Of a stretch of 64,000 nt of DNA, positions 35,201 to 48,200 are shown piece after piece. This stretch comes from Hansfordia pulvinata. Lineage: Eukaryota; Ascomycota; Sordariomycetes; Xylariales. The stretch lies in the NCBI GenBank assembly GCA_006538405.1, contig BJKQ01000005.1, positions 1,364,001-1,428,000 on the forward strand, given 5' to 3'. Each line of letters begins with the position of its first letter. The stretch's first letter is position 1. The position numbers were made by a program, and so were the translations under genes. The notes under the pieces are model-generated. The model saw only the letters and a list, made by a program, of their open reading frames with translations, had not been told where the DNA came from and did no database searches.

Positions 35201-35572
35201 GGGCAGGCGCGGGACGACATGACCGACAAATCAGGCGCGCCGCCGGATCGCGACTCTCTGGCGCTCCGCTGCCATTGCTTTCTTTTTGGGTCTCAAGGGG
35301 GCGTGCGCTTCGACCCGGCAGTCGGTCGCGCAAAGGGGGGAAACACGGGGGGAGGGCGGTCGAGACCTCGTCATTCTTGCTCGAAATTCACGTACCTTGC
35401 ATCGATCGCACGCTTGGCCTGTTCTCGTGTATGACTGAAGTTTGCTTTTGACGACGCTGGAAAAGTCGTTGGGTGACGACTTGTCGGTCCGGGCGGCCTT
35501 GGCTCGGGGCTGGTCTTCAGGCGACTGCGACTCCCGGTCGCTGTGTCGCTTCTGAGGGCGGCCAGCAGGCAT
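32224..35572 (-). CDS. Zn2Cys6 fungal-specific transcription factor
   Basis: Nuclear regulator of 923 residues from exons 35572..35396, 34913..33107 and 33011..32224, with gtacgt/cacag and gtaagt/cccag junctions that keep the frame. The zinc cluster CX2CX6CX6CX2CX6C (Cys55, 58, 65, 72, 75, 82) is split by the 482-base first intron immediately after CDRCK. A coiled coil follows (YMQQLEREKNDMVSRIRSLE). The middle homology domain includes RVWWTLMKVAIQLNGHMGRP. The long C-terminal tail is rich in Pro, Gln, His and Ala and ends MQWPLIIFGDG..., a likely activation region. The target genes are unknown and no neighbour lies within 8 kb on either side. No frameshift is needed over 2.77 kb of coding sequence. 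Confidence 0.92.
34998..35019. repeat. Run of 22 G
   Basis: Pure G homopolymer inside the first intron of the regulator gene; on the transcript it is a C tract. Length may be inaccurate in the assembly. Confidence 0.9.
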
Positions 35573-38500
35573 GATGGGGCGCGTGGAGAGGGCCGCCGAC
35601 AAGCTGGTTGAGCCCTCGCAGAGAGGGGGGGAGGAGGAGGGGGGAAAGCGGCGGAAGCAGTGATCGTGGCTGTGGCGTGGCGAAGAGTGTTGGTGGAGAG
35701 GTGCAAATGATGACTCTCCGGAAAGCGAGGGGCCGTCGTTGGCTGCTCGGGCAGAGGCGCAGGAGGAACAGAGCAGAACAGAGCAGAGCAGCCCGGCAGG
35801 CGACCGTCTGCTTAGTCGTACCCGTAGTAAGCGAAGGAGACTAATTACCACCCCAGCGTCCTCAAGAGGGGCGCTATTGAGTCCAAGGAGGCGCCGCGTC
35901 GGCTTAGTCGTTCCAGGCTGGCCGATCTCCGGGGACCTGACCCTGGGCCGTCTAGTGCTGTCTAAACAAGACGGCTGCTGGAAGGATAAGATACGAGTAT
36001 GATGATTGGATCGACAGGGCCTCGAGAGGCTTGAGGCGCTGTGTGAGTATCGGAATCGTCTGGCCACCAGACAGAAGAAGGAGAAGAAGAATAAGGCAAG
36101 TAGGAGGGTAGAGTAGTTAAAGGCACTTTGTCGTAAAAGGCGTTGCTTTTGTCGGTCCAATCTTCAACGGCTGGACTGTCTCTGGTCTTCGTGGGCCAAG
36201 TCAGTAAGGCAAGGACGAAAGTGGTGCCAAAGATGCAGGCGTGCAATAGCGTGAATGGTAAGTAGAAACTGGTGCTGTCCAGACATGAATCATGAGTATA
36301 GACGAGGCCGGGCGAAGCTGTCTTGTTATAAGGCTGTGCTGGACCACCTCCCAATACTGGACGAGAATGGAGACCGTGACGCTCGATTCCACAATTCGCC
36401 CCATTGGGTCGAATCGAACTTGAACTTGACCGGGACTATCTTGACCCAAGACTGCCACGCCCACATTCTCGACTCGACCCGCCACGAGAGCACAAGGGTC
36501 GTCTCCCCTACTCCGTACTCGAGTACTCGCTCGTACATGGACGAGTACATACTCCGTACATGTTTCGCAGGGGTCGTGGCCGCCCTGCACCCCCGGTCGT
36601 GGATCCATCCGCAACATGTACAAATGAGTAGTGGTGTCAGGTAGGTAGGCAGGGTGTGTGGTACGAGTATGTGGTGCATGGTGTGAGGTGTGTGGCGTGT
36701 GGTATAGGGGGGCATCTTGTCTGCGAGTGATAGTGGGTGAGTTAGGTACACGTACGCGCTGAACACATCGCCTCGCCCACACGCTGCGCTGCACTGCTGG
36801 AAAGGTAAGGTAGGTAAGGAGGGAGGGACTTGCTGCTATCCTGGCTTCACCACCAGAGGCGGTGGATCGCCAATTTGGGCGGCGGCATGGCATCGGATGG
36901 ATTCACTCCCGATGGACGCACACCCACATCCACACCCACACCCACGCCTGCTCGACGACCCCCGTGGGCCCCTCTCGATTCGAATGGCCCGTGCCTCCCG
37001 GGCACGCATCGCGTTGTATCTTTGTGAGTGCGAGTATTCGTACTCGTCCCTGCTTGCCTCCATCCCATATCCGCACTCGTAGGGCCAGCCACCCTGCCGG
37101 GATGCATCTCCTCTGTGCCTCATCAGAGGAGGCGGGCCGGGGCTGCAGGGCGGCAAGGGAGAGGGGTTCCGACGGCGCTCTGTGTGCTGCGCAGGGACTG
37201 GGGGTGCACACACACACACACACACACACACACGGCCCAGGAAGCCATCCTGCCACGGCCTGGGTAGGGCTGGAAGCCGTCCCGACAAGCTAAGCCACGA
37301 ACGCATAGGAAGTGTCGGTAGCCCTAAAAGGCGGCGTGGCGGCCTCGACTATCTCGCCCCGTTGGAAGGGATTGTCTGTTCCCGGTACAGGATGGCCTCC
37401 CTCTGCCATCCAAGATGTGCCCGACCGGTGCTCGCCCGCGTGTCTCGTCTTTCTTGCCCGCGGCCCCGGGCGGTCGACATGGGTGCGCCACGCCGACCCG
37501 TCGTCCTCAGGGGACTCTGGACTCTGGGTTTTGTCGGTCGGTACGGCTCCAGAGTCTCGGCACGCAGAACCATATTCGTACTCCGTTGTATGACGCCTGG
37601 GGCAGGGACTTGGGAGCTAAACGCGGCCAGCAGCGTTGGGGGATCGCATAGGCAATCTCACATGCGACTTTGTGCATCGGGGGCCCAGCGGCCCCAGCCC
37701 GCCTCGTTGATCTGCTGCCAGGGCCACTGCGGCCTGTGCGGGACCACAGTCTGGGCCTGGTGCACAGGGGGGGCGCTGGGCTGCCGCCGGTGTGTGGGAG
37801 GATGGATCTGGGTCACAGAGAGATCGGCGCTCTTTTCGTCCCATTTTCACTTTTAGGTGCTCTGTCAGAATGTTAATAGCTCGCGGCTCTACTCCTTCCC
37901 CCGGAGCGCGCTCCAACCGCACCCGTACGTCGGCGGACTTCTTCCGACCGGCAGCAGACTCCGTCGCTGGACTCGTAATCGTGAACGCATGGCCACCTGC
38001 AATCCGCACCCGCGCATGTAACGCACGCACAAGTCTGGTGCGCGTTGGACACCGTGAGGCCTGTGTTCGACGGCCCGGCGAGGATGGACCCATAGGCACG
38101 CCCGGAGATGGTCGAAAATGGTATGGGCAGACCTCGGGTCACAGCCAGTCGCACGACAGAGATACCGGTAGCCGGCCGAGGGCCGAGTGACGTGCTCCGC
38201 GTTCTCACCGCGCCACCAGTGGACTGAGCTTCAACGCATGCCACCATCTCGGCCGTGGCCCGCAACGGGCTTGGACACCGCCGCCGCAGGTTTGCGCTCA
38301 CAGTTAGGCTGTCTCGTCGCCGCAATATCGCCCCCTTGCCATTGTCGGGCCTTGACGTGGCGTGTGGTGTGCGGATTCAACCTTGGAGGCAAATAGTTCG
38401 GCACAGATTGGACCAGAGCCCGGGCAGGGACACGGAACCTGGAAGCCGACCGCAGCGAGTGGGCGGCGGGTGTACTCCGTAGAGCAGTGTCCTTTGAGGC

Positions 38501-41500
38501 AAGCTGGGGCCAAGCACGGTGCGTCTGCCAGCTTCTGATCGGTGTGCCATGACACAACAGGGACAACAGGGTGCCGAGGGACACGATGCCGTCTGTGTCC
38601 CCCGTCGCAGGCACATCTGGGACACTGGAGTCTGGACGTCTGCTCGTGGGCCAGGGCGTCTGGCTCGACACCGAGACTCCTGCAAGACCCCCAGCAGCAT
38701 GATCCGCGCTCCTGTGGGTGTTTACTGTTCCTCGAGACCATTCGCGTCGTCGGTTGTCAGGGCCCGTGGCGAATTCGAGCTGACGGGTCGAGGCGAGAAG
38801 CGGGGTGGAGATGAAGGCCAAAACCATGGTCCAGGAGAGTACTCGTAGGTTCCGTAGGTATCCGTACGTGGATGTGTACCAGTCCGAGCATACAAGCAGT
38901 GTTCCTGCGAGTATTCTCTGCGGCAGGGTGTGGGTCTGGATCAGGGGGTGGGAATCGAGACGAATACAAGTAAACAAAGACAAGGGTGAGGGGAGTGAAG
39001 ATGATAGAGGGCCGGCAAAGGCAGGAGACGATGATGCCAAGCACCGAGGTACCTCGAAACATGAAGTAGGTAGTTCGGCATTTGGTCGACAGAACCTCGG
39101 GGTACGAGTATACTCTGTCGCTTTCCCCGCCAACTTGTGCGAGCACGATCATGAGCTTGGTTCTGCTCCAGCGGTGGTTGTGGCTGATTCTTTCGATGTC
39201 GGCAAAGGTCGGTACCTTTCTTTCGGACTCTGGCCAAAGTATAACATCATCCCTCTCTCCGATATTCTCGGTATCCCCATTGGCAGTTTGGCAGTGATGA
39301 GTACGCGCGCCTTTCGATAATGAGGAGGCTCTCAACGTCATCTGACAGCACCCGAGGGGCTGGGTGGCTCCAGACAAAGCTCGGGGATAAGCTATAGTTG
39401 ATGGGCAAGACAAAAAGCTCGGGGTTTTCCCCGTGGCGTGCCATGCAGCCCACATGCCCCCTGCCAGGCCGTGCAGGTGGCCCTCGTGGATCGACTCCAA
39501 ACATCCATGCTTGTACCAGGCGCGACAGGGGCAATGTCCAGTCCCGCCAGCGGTGGTGTGTTTCGAAGGAGAGCGCAGAGATCAGTGGCTTCTCAAACCC
39601 GTCCTCAGTACGAGTAATCGTACCAACTTGCCCATGGTCGTGTGCCGTCCGCAATCAAGCGCGGAGACCGACACGGCATTACCTCAACCGTAGGAGCCGG
39701 AGCTGCTGCCGGCCAGGTGCAGGAGCAGAGTAGGTCTGGCCGTTCTTGTTGTGTGATGCTTCACTTTTGCGGCAAGATGGCCCCGCAGGCTGCTTTCACT
39801 ATCTTCTCGTCCCTGAACTGACCCAGCGAAGCAGAGCGAAGCCGTGCGGGCTGGCTGGGATACCCAAGTTGGGTTCGAGATGGGGCCCGTTCGGTTCGAG
39901 CACTCGTACCTCATCAACGGTTCGTTTTTGGCTGCTTTTCTCGACTCGAAAGAACCAGCGCTGCAGGTGATCACGAGTACGAGATGCCACTCCGTGTGTG
40001 TTGGCTCCTTGTCGTGAGTCGTCCGCCTGTGGCGGCCGAGGTTGTAAAATGCGAGCACCGGTACGGAGTACTCGCAGAGGGCGGCGTTTGCGGGCTTTGG
40101 TCGTGTATGGGGCTAATTGATGAGACCCTAATATGTGGGTTTGCTCCTTGCCGCCCAGGGCGCTGGCCTTCTTCTTCAACGGTACGAGTACTCGAACTCC
40201 CGCCAGAAATCCTCCACCGCCATCTTCTCCAGCGTGCGGGCATTCTCGTGATCCTCGTCATGCGCGGCCGGCCCGCTTGTATTCACCCAATCCGTGCCCA
40301 CCCAATGGCATTGGTCAGTGGGCTGACCTTGCGAGGTTGCTGTGCGAGGGGCGTCCAATTTGGCGACGCCGGCTCATCTGCGAAGGTACGCCAAGCCCCT
40401 CCGATTCGAGGCAAACAGCTTTCGTCACGTCACTATCGTGCTCACAGCTGCCGCCTGCCAAATATCCAAACCCATTCTGCAGGGTATGAAGATGCCTGTC
40501 AGGGCAGCACCAGCTGCCACTAGTACGTACTCCGCAGAGCAACTGGCAGGGCTCCTTATTAGCAGAACGGTATAGTCAACCCCTGTCTTGTGCGGGTAGC
40601 AACCATCCAGCAGAGTCCAAGGCTACTCGTACTCGGACAGCCCTTCTGCACGGCGCATCGCAGGTGTGGTAAGTTGGTCGGGCGAGCAATCCGGTGCGCC
40701 CCCCCTGGTGAGCGACCCAGTGGAGCCACAGTTTCCGGTCATATTCCCGGGGTGGTACTCGTGTGTCTGAGACAGCAATAGACTTTGTGACATCAATGAG
40801 GCTCCGAGGCCGGCGATGCTACTCGTAAGCCTCGCCACGCAAGCTCGGTGACAGATCCGGCTCCAGGTGAACCGTGAATAACCTGCCAGCGCCCCCCTCC
40901 CGCGCCTCCTTCCGAGAACCTCGTGCTTCGCCATCGCGCGGATACGAGGGGAGCAGCTCAAAGTGTCGGTCGGTGAAGGATCGATAAGCTCTTGATTCAA
41001 CAGAGGACGCCGACGGCAAGTAGTGACTCGGACAGGAATAGCAGCGCCGTCGCCAGCGTTGTCGTCGCCGTCGACGCCACCTTGTGGCTCGTGAGTTGCC
41101 CGCCTAGCCTGCCGTGCGTGGGTAGCGCTCGCTGTTCTTGCCGACGGCCGGTATTGCTGGGTTGTCCTGCGAAGGAATGGTGCATCGTCTCCCGAATAGT
41201 GTACGGAGCAATAATCGCAGGCCCCTGAAGCTGTGCAAGGATTACCGTAAGAAGGTGACAGGGGCGCAATTCTGCCCATCTCGGAGGTGGCACAGGGCTT
41301 GTCTGAGCAGTCTGCCACGCGTATCTGCTTCTGACCACTCTATATTCCGTTTGCTGTAACGCTGCAACTCCTCGGCCGGGATTTTATGTAACGCGTCCGG
41401 GTTTGCGGTTGGGGAAGCAGGCCGTACCATTTTTCACCCTGGTACGCCTGGCTATACGATGACCATGTGAGTGTAGGCGAACGGCTTGTATGTCTTTTCC

Positions 41501-44423
41501 AGTCGTTTTCTGGGAGCTCTGATTTACTGGGTTCGGCGACGTCGATATCTGCTTCTGCGTGACTGTGAGTATTCCGTTTACTGTTAGCCTTATTGGGCGC
41601 CCACTCGGAGTGAGCGGTTGCGAGCCCACTATGACGCTGCGCCGAATAGTGTGGGTGTGTGGGTTGTTCCATTCTTTCTAGCGCATCTGCGGCTTACGAG
41701 TCATGCGAGTCCTCCAGTCCTCGTCCTCCGTTGCACTTTGCTAGCCACGCATGCCACGCTAGCTTGCTTCCACGTGCGTCCTTCCTCGATACGACACTGG
41801 TGTTCGTGCCACCAAAGCGGCATATGGGGTAGAGGCTGATAGTAACGCCGCGTTGGCGCCGAAACTAACAGAAGCTCAGATTCCAATGAGGACCGTACGC
41901 GGTTGGGATCACTCCATTTGACAGGCGATGGGCCGTGTCCCAACCCAGCCTTTGCTGAAGCGCTTCAAGCCTCAAGCCTCATCCGCGATGAGATGCTCGT
42001 GCTCGGACTATGTTGCAGGGATTGAACGCTGGCGGACCCAGAGCCGCTGGGGCAACGTGTGCAGGTATTGCCAACGCGGGCTTTGGCCGGACTCTGGCAT
42101 TGGCCTGTGCCATTTGCTATACCGCGTTACATGAAGATCCGGCACGCCACGAGCCCAGCGCTACCAGTGCCATGCTGACTTCTTTGCTTGCTTTTGTGAG
42201 CTTTCTCGGTCTCATCTTGTACTGAGCGTCGTCGATCTCGAGCTTGAGCCAGGGAGCGGCTCTGAGGCTCGGCTTGGACCAGCTGACCGAGCTGAGCGGC
42301 CGAGGGAGCTGAGCGGCCGAGGCTGTCGTCGTGTTCACGTGTAAGGTCGGGAGCGAAACAGGCAGATCGTTGGGTGGAATAGCTCAGCACACCATGACGA
42401 ACGTCTTTGGCACATCAAGGTGCTCCTTTGCACATATCGCTGCACGTTAGCCATCCTTCACAGTCCAATCTCTCCACGGGACCTACATAGAGCGCAGGGG
42501 TCTGAACCCAAATCATGGGCTGAGTGCGTCTATCCGTACCGTGGCACAGCGAGGCACGGCTAGTCACGTGGAAACGCGAGGGGCTGAAAACACAATAGTC
42601 ATGGCTGAGCGGGAGATCGGAGAATCGGGAGATGGAGCCGGAGCGGCAGGGTGCAAGTCGCCCACAAGGCTGATTGAGAGCCCGCGGCGGAGCGAGGATA
42701 TCCTTTGCTGGGGGCGTCGGTATACGTGGGGCTCGAGAGTATTCCTTCTGAAGTCTCCCCAGAGTGTCTTCCCGGCATGTGGGTGCAACAAAGAAACAAG
42801 ACTTGGAAGAGCGAGGCAGGGAGGGCGGCCCCAGCCGGGCCGGGGCCGGGGCCGGGGCTGCAACCCGGGCTCGGTGGACGCTTTCGAGCTGGCGAAACAG
42901 GCGAGGCTAGGGCGAGACCGTTCGTGGGAGACTGGCGAAAAGTGAGGGTCAAGAGGGGTGCGTGGAATGAATGCTGGGATGTGGTGTGGTTCGGACTTGA
43001 GCCCTACGAGATTGAGATGGAGTTTCGATGTGCGCAAGACAACTGGGATGATGGAGGGAAGTCCTTGGTACAGATACTCTTGCCGCCTGGCGAAAGGGCG
43101 CATTGCACGTGTACCTGCACATAGTCAGCTCATCGCTCCCAAACCAATCATGAGGAAGCCTCGCCTCACGACATGCCCTGGGGGGCAGGCGCAGAGGTAC
43201 TTCTGTATCAGGGCCCTGTCCCGTCCTGGCGAGGGCTCTCGAGGAATCTACCAGGTTTACTCATGTCTTGGGTTGTTACGAAATTACAATTTTCCTTCAA
43301 GTCTGGCGGGGCTCCTCAGTTGGGTCAAGGTTGTGGATGGAGTGATGAGGTACCTGGCGCCTTGTTGCTGGCGAGTCCATCTTCCGCGATTGCTCGATCG
43401 CTGGCCTTCCAATCGAGAGGAAGGAGGCGATTCGAGAGCACTGGGCTCATGGCTCTACCTAATGCGGCCATTGCCCCTCGAACCACCCACAGGCCTGAAG
43501 CCTTGTTGCACGCCCTGAATCTGGGCGCCAGTTGGCTGCCAGAATCATATTTTGACGGACCTTTAGAGCTCTTGAAGGGGGGCTGCGTGTTCTATGAGAT
43601 CCGTCATGGATCGGATGCGTTGGGCGTATCCAATACGCCCCAACCGAAGTACACCGGTGGCTGCCCGGGAGAGTGCCCTCCCTTAAGGTACCTATGTACT
43701 TGCCATCTATGGATAGCGGTCGTCCTTGCATAAGGCTGGCCGCCGGCCCGCTGCTGACAGTCAGGCTGAGGACTGAGGACCTGAGACCGAGCTGGTTGTG
43801 GTGCCTTGGCTCAGCTACAGCGCGCTCGAGTACCCAGCCATGGTGGCAGAGTGATAACAGTACATGGCTTTTAGGTACAGCCAGATGACCAGACACCCCC
43901 CAATTACCCCTCCACCACCGGTCCGACTGCCCCTCCAAACATTTCATCCCAATCTCTGGTCGCGTAGCCCACTTTACCTTCATCCTCCTCCGACTCGTGA
44001 ATACGACCATCCCAATCGCCCGCCCACCAGCCCAAGACCGCAACTGGCAATCCAGACTTCATTCCTACACAGCCCGGCCGAAAGCTTCACGCAGGACCGA
44101 CAAGCCTTCCTTTAGATCACGCCTACATTTCCCGGCGAAACCCTTCACCGAACGCCTGCCGACGCCTTCTCCCCCGCCCAACCGAACCCGTTCCGGGGTC
44201 CTGGTCTCCCACGCGTGTACTTCGAGTTGTCTCTGTTTTCTGGGGAACAGCACCCTTCGTTTCTCAGGCCGCCCTCGTCTCGGCTCGCAAGGCGAATCCT
44301 TCCAGCGCCCGACTCCCGCCTCACCCATCTTCCCTGCTCGCCTCATCCATATCCACGCCTAATCCCACGCCTCTGCATTCTTCCTCCTCATTGTACTCAA
44401 CACGAGCGGCTTCTCCAACAAAC
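35573..44423. other. 8.9-kb gene-poor region
   Basis: No gene supported. Many short frames exist on both strands, none with motifs or splice-consistent structure. The most visible feature is the recurrence of TACGAGTA, GAGTACTCG and TACGGAGTA words (for example 36511-36536, 38835-38848, 40061-40078, 40183-40194). A 17-bp tandem duplication (gagctgagcggccgagg) sits at 42289-42322. The last 500 bases before 44424 are CT-rich, as expected for a promoter and leader of CGI121. Confidence 0.5.
37207..37233. repeat. (CA)13 microsatellite
   Basis: Uninterrupted CA dinucleotide run in non-coding DNA. Confidence 0.95.
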
Positions 44424-45282
44424 ATGGGCATCCTGGAATCCATCCCCCTGGAGCACCTGCCCCCAACACACTCGGTACATACCGCGATCTTCCGCGACGT
44501 GGCCAATGCCGACTTCCTGCAGCAGCGACTGCTCGCCCGGGATCCCGACTTTGAGTATGCCTTCATCGACGCCAGCTCGGTAAGTCTTGCCAGCCCAGTG
44601 CCCCCAGACCCTACGTAGTTCATCATCCCGTGCACTGCCCACTAAACCCCCCCCCCCCTTTTCTTGCCCCAGATCGCCTCTCACCCCTCGCCCGTGCCCT
44701 CAGAAGTTTTCTATATTGGTATTAACAGCAATGCCAGGCCATATCTCGCCTGCAGGTCCTAACGGCCGTCTTCAAGGCCATCACAAATCAAATCGGTGGC
44801 AACATGAGGACTCCCAATGTCCACTCCGAGATTGTCTGCTCTCTTAGCCCCGCCAACAATGTGAGCGCACATCCGCTGCCGACGTAGGAGTCCGCTCCTG
44901 CCTCCGCATTTCAAGCCCTCCTGTCTCTCTCCACGCCGTACCCTGCTCACCGCAGCCCCCGTAGATATCAGAAGCCTACCGGAGATACGGTATCTCGGCA
45001 GCCAGCAAGGATATCATCATTATCAAGGTGCTAGTTTCCGAGCAAGGCCAAGCGAACACCAGGTTTGCGCCGGCTGTGGAGGCGCATCTGGAGAAACACG
45101 TCGAGGGCGTCGCCGCGCCTTTCGAGGACAACATAATCTCTCAGCACACGGATTGGGCCAAGATCCGCAAGTACTACAAGCTCAACGGGATCAAGTCCTT
45201 GGAAGGGATTCCGGATGATCTGTCTAGGCGTCGAGAGATGGAGATGCTCGTTCTGGGCAGCATGGCCCTGAGAGGCCTCTAG
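44424..45282 (+). CDS. CGI121: EKC/KEOPS complex subunit Cgi121
   Basis: Small subunit of the KEOPS/EKC complex, which makes the t6A modification of ANN-decoding tRNAs and is tied to telomere maintenance; Cgi121 binds the kinase Bud32 and the tRNA 3' end. Predicted 198 residues from exons 44424..44579, 44738..44860 and 44965..45282, near the yeast length of 181. Family features: [40 protein letters not shown] followed by [11 protein letters not shown], and a C-terminal Leu-rich helix. The acceptor at 44737 was chosen because it aligns with the yeast protein without a gap; an upstream acceptor at 44672 follows a run of 12 C but breaks that alignment. Housekeeping gene, nucleus and cytosol. Confidence 0.92.
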
Positions 45283-48200
45283 CCTTGAGTACTTCCTCGC
45301 GACCCGCTCCCTACACCCAAAATGCCCGCCCCATTATAGGCAATATCATCATGTGGTTCCACGAGCGGCTTTTGACAGGCTCGGTCCACTTGTTGTGCAT
45401 AGGTTGGCCTGTAGCTCGTCGAGAGTCATGCAGGACGACATCAAGCAACCTGCCAAAACCCCAACTGCCATTTTAAGCAACTCGTTTCTATTCAAAGCAG
45501 ACGGTTTGCCATGGATCTGTGTTGAGTGGCCCCCGCGCCCTAGCCTGGATGGTCTGAGGCGGCACCCACGCATACCGACGAGAGGCGAGGCAGGTTCCGC
45601 CATCCATGTCGGCTTGGGCTGCATTCGCCGTTTTGACGCTTCAATCATCGTCCTCACATACGAGAACCAGTCTTGCTGCATCGGGTAACAATGCCGGCCC
45701 CCGGCTGTCGCTAGCACACCTTTTTAGTGTGTCGTCCGGTGCGCTGCAGAAGGGCCCTGACAGCCCTGTGGCTCCTACCGAGTGACATTTGTTTCAAGGT
45801 CGAAGTGGACAGGGGCATGCGATTGCTTCTGGCACCAAGTCGCCACCGTCAGCTTTGTCCTGCCCAACCTGGTAGATCTAATCCCCAGCGCTTACATGAC
45901 TCGAGTAGCTTGCGTCCCAGTTCGCGCTCAGACCAATCGAGCCGCAGGCTTACCACATCGCACGTGACCGAGCCGCCAGGACCGAGAGTTGTCGTTAGAC
46001 GTCTTGAGAATGAACACGGAACAGATCTCGGCACATCGGGCGCGAGGCCGGAGTGCGCTCCCGTGTGGCTCGGCTCCAGGGATACCTTGGCTGAACGGAG
46101 TAGGAATTACTACACAGCCACGATCGGGGCCCGATTCCCCAGGCTCTTGTTACGGCAGCCAAGGACCCCAGAGCGCGGCTCGGCCTAGGTCGCTGGGCGG
46201 CATGGAAGATCAGGTAAAGGGTGATCTATGTCAGCCGTCAATTGACTGCAGGATCCCCTGGGCAGGACAGCGTGGCTGCAGTCATGCTGCGTCGCATGCA
46301 TCTGCATCTCCAAATTGACAGCACAGCTTTCAAGATTAAGGACACAGGGGTTCGAGCATACTGGTTGGTGATTGACCGACAGGTTTGTCCCTGGAGCTCG
46401 GAGTCCGGAGCCCGGAGTCCGGATTTGTAAAGCACGACCTGTGCGTGCTTGCGAGGATGGTGTGCCGGGGGTCTGCAGAGTCCAGACGCGGGGGTAGATC
46501 CTTTCCTTACCATGCCGGCACTCGCATCTTGGGGTCTGGCTGAGAGCGGCACGATGAGCGGTCTCACATCATCATCTCTGTCGTTGTTGTTTGAGCAACC
46601 TGGTCACAGTCGGAAAGCAGCTGGGTTTCATGCCCAAAAACACGCATGACTATCTCTCTATCCTCGGTCGCATACGCAACCATCCCACCAAGACGCGAGG
46701 CTCTTTGCTACTTCGCGTACATCTCCGGTTTGTCAGTCGAAGCTCGGACGGCTCGCTTAAGCTGTTTGAAACGGTTGTTGTTGAGGTGACTGAGGTGCTT
46801 GGGGCTAGTGTATGCACGAGACCGACAGCTGCTTGGATGGCCTTGCAAGAGCTTTACGCAAGTATCGATTCAGAACAGGCCCCTCTGCTCCAAACCTGGC
46901 AATCATATGCATGGACTCTGACAGCCGAGAGCTGCCATACAACAGCTGCGGCAGAGAGGAGACCAGGCTTGGGTCACGGGTCCCGAGGCCCGTCACTGAC
47001 CGAGGACATCTGATATTCTCCCGACTCTCGAGTCTATCGTTGGCCGAGGCCGAGGGCCGCTGAAAGTCCCGGAGGCTTTTGGTGTCTTTTTCGCGGCCGC
47101 TATTGCTTCCGCCGCCTGCTGAAGATTCCGCTCCAGCGACAGAGCAGGGGAGCCGGCCACGAGATCCTATACCTACACCGACGTTCGATCCTCGGCCCTG
47201 GATATGGTGCAGCCCTAAGTCAATGTGGCAACACAAGGCGGGACAGGGGCCCCATGGCCAATGAATAATCATGGTGTGAGTATACCATAGCACAAGGTGC
47301 CAGGTTGACGTTGTACAGAGTACTCGTACCATGGCGGGTGGCACAGCCGGCCAAGGCGCGTTGAAAGGCGCCGCCAGGGGTGTTTCTCATGGGAATACCA
47401 CGGTTCAAACGACAACTACGTCAACGGCTACGGACTCGCAGACATCTAAAACCCCGGTTTTCGCCCGTCCGTCGCTGGGTGTCATTCTATCAGCGCGCGG
47501 CACCCTAATCAGGTTAACAGTCCGCCTCGTCACTCGACACGCACCCTCCGGCCCCAAAATTGGACCCGCGAGGGACGTGCCAACCTAGGAAGCGCAGGAT
47601 CGCGAACCTGGGGCCGTCCCTCGGGTTTAGGAACCGGCTGTCCCGCCTCAAAACAGAACGACTGACCTTTGCCGCGTTGCTTTTTCTGCGGCTACCCTGC
47701 GAACCCTATCAACCTCCATTCGCACCTCTATTGGTACCGTGGAGTGCCGGCAGACCTGGCCGGGACGCGGCCGGCAGGTCGCCTCTCTTGCGCAAACTCC
47801 CCCGCGCGTCCCAATGGGCTGGTCACTTGGCGTCTGTCTGCTCGTATTCACACCCTGAATGCGGAACAACCGCGAAACCCTGCCTCGTCCACAGCATCAG
47901 ATCCTGAGCGCAGATATTGCCGTATACTATCGAGGGTTGGGGGCCAGCCCGCGCTGCCTCATCTCTTATTCCCTCGAGCAGGGGGCTAGTACCGGCTCGT
48001 TCCCCCCATCTCTCCACGATAGACCGCGGAGAAAGGCTGTGCAGGTTTTGCCATGGAAGTCTCAGGAACAGTTGGCCACAGGCGGAACCACCTGCCACGT
48101 TCTCGGTAGTCACCGGCTTTGCTTGCCACCCGGAAGTATACGGAGTCTTGGAGCGAGGCGGGAAACCTCCGAGCGCGCAGCGAGTGACAAGTACGAGTGG

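Noticed and set aside
44673..44737. Extra coding sequence after an acceptor at 44672 in CGI121
   Set aside because: Using this acceptor adds residues that do not fit the family alignment; the acceptor at 44737 gives a gap-free match.
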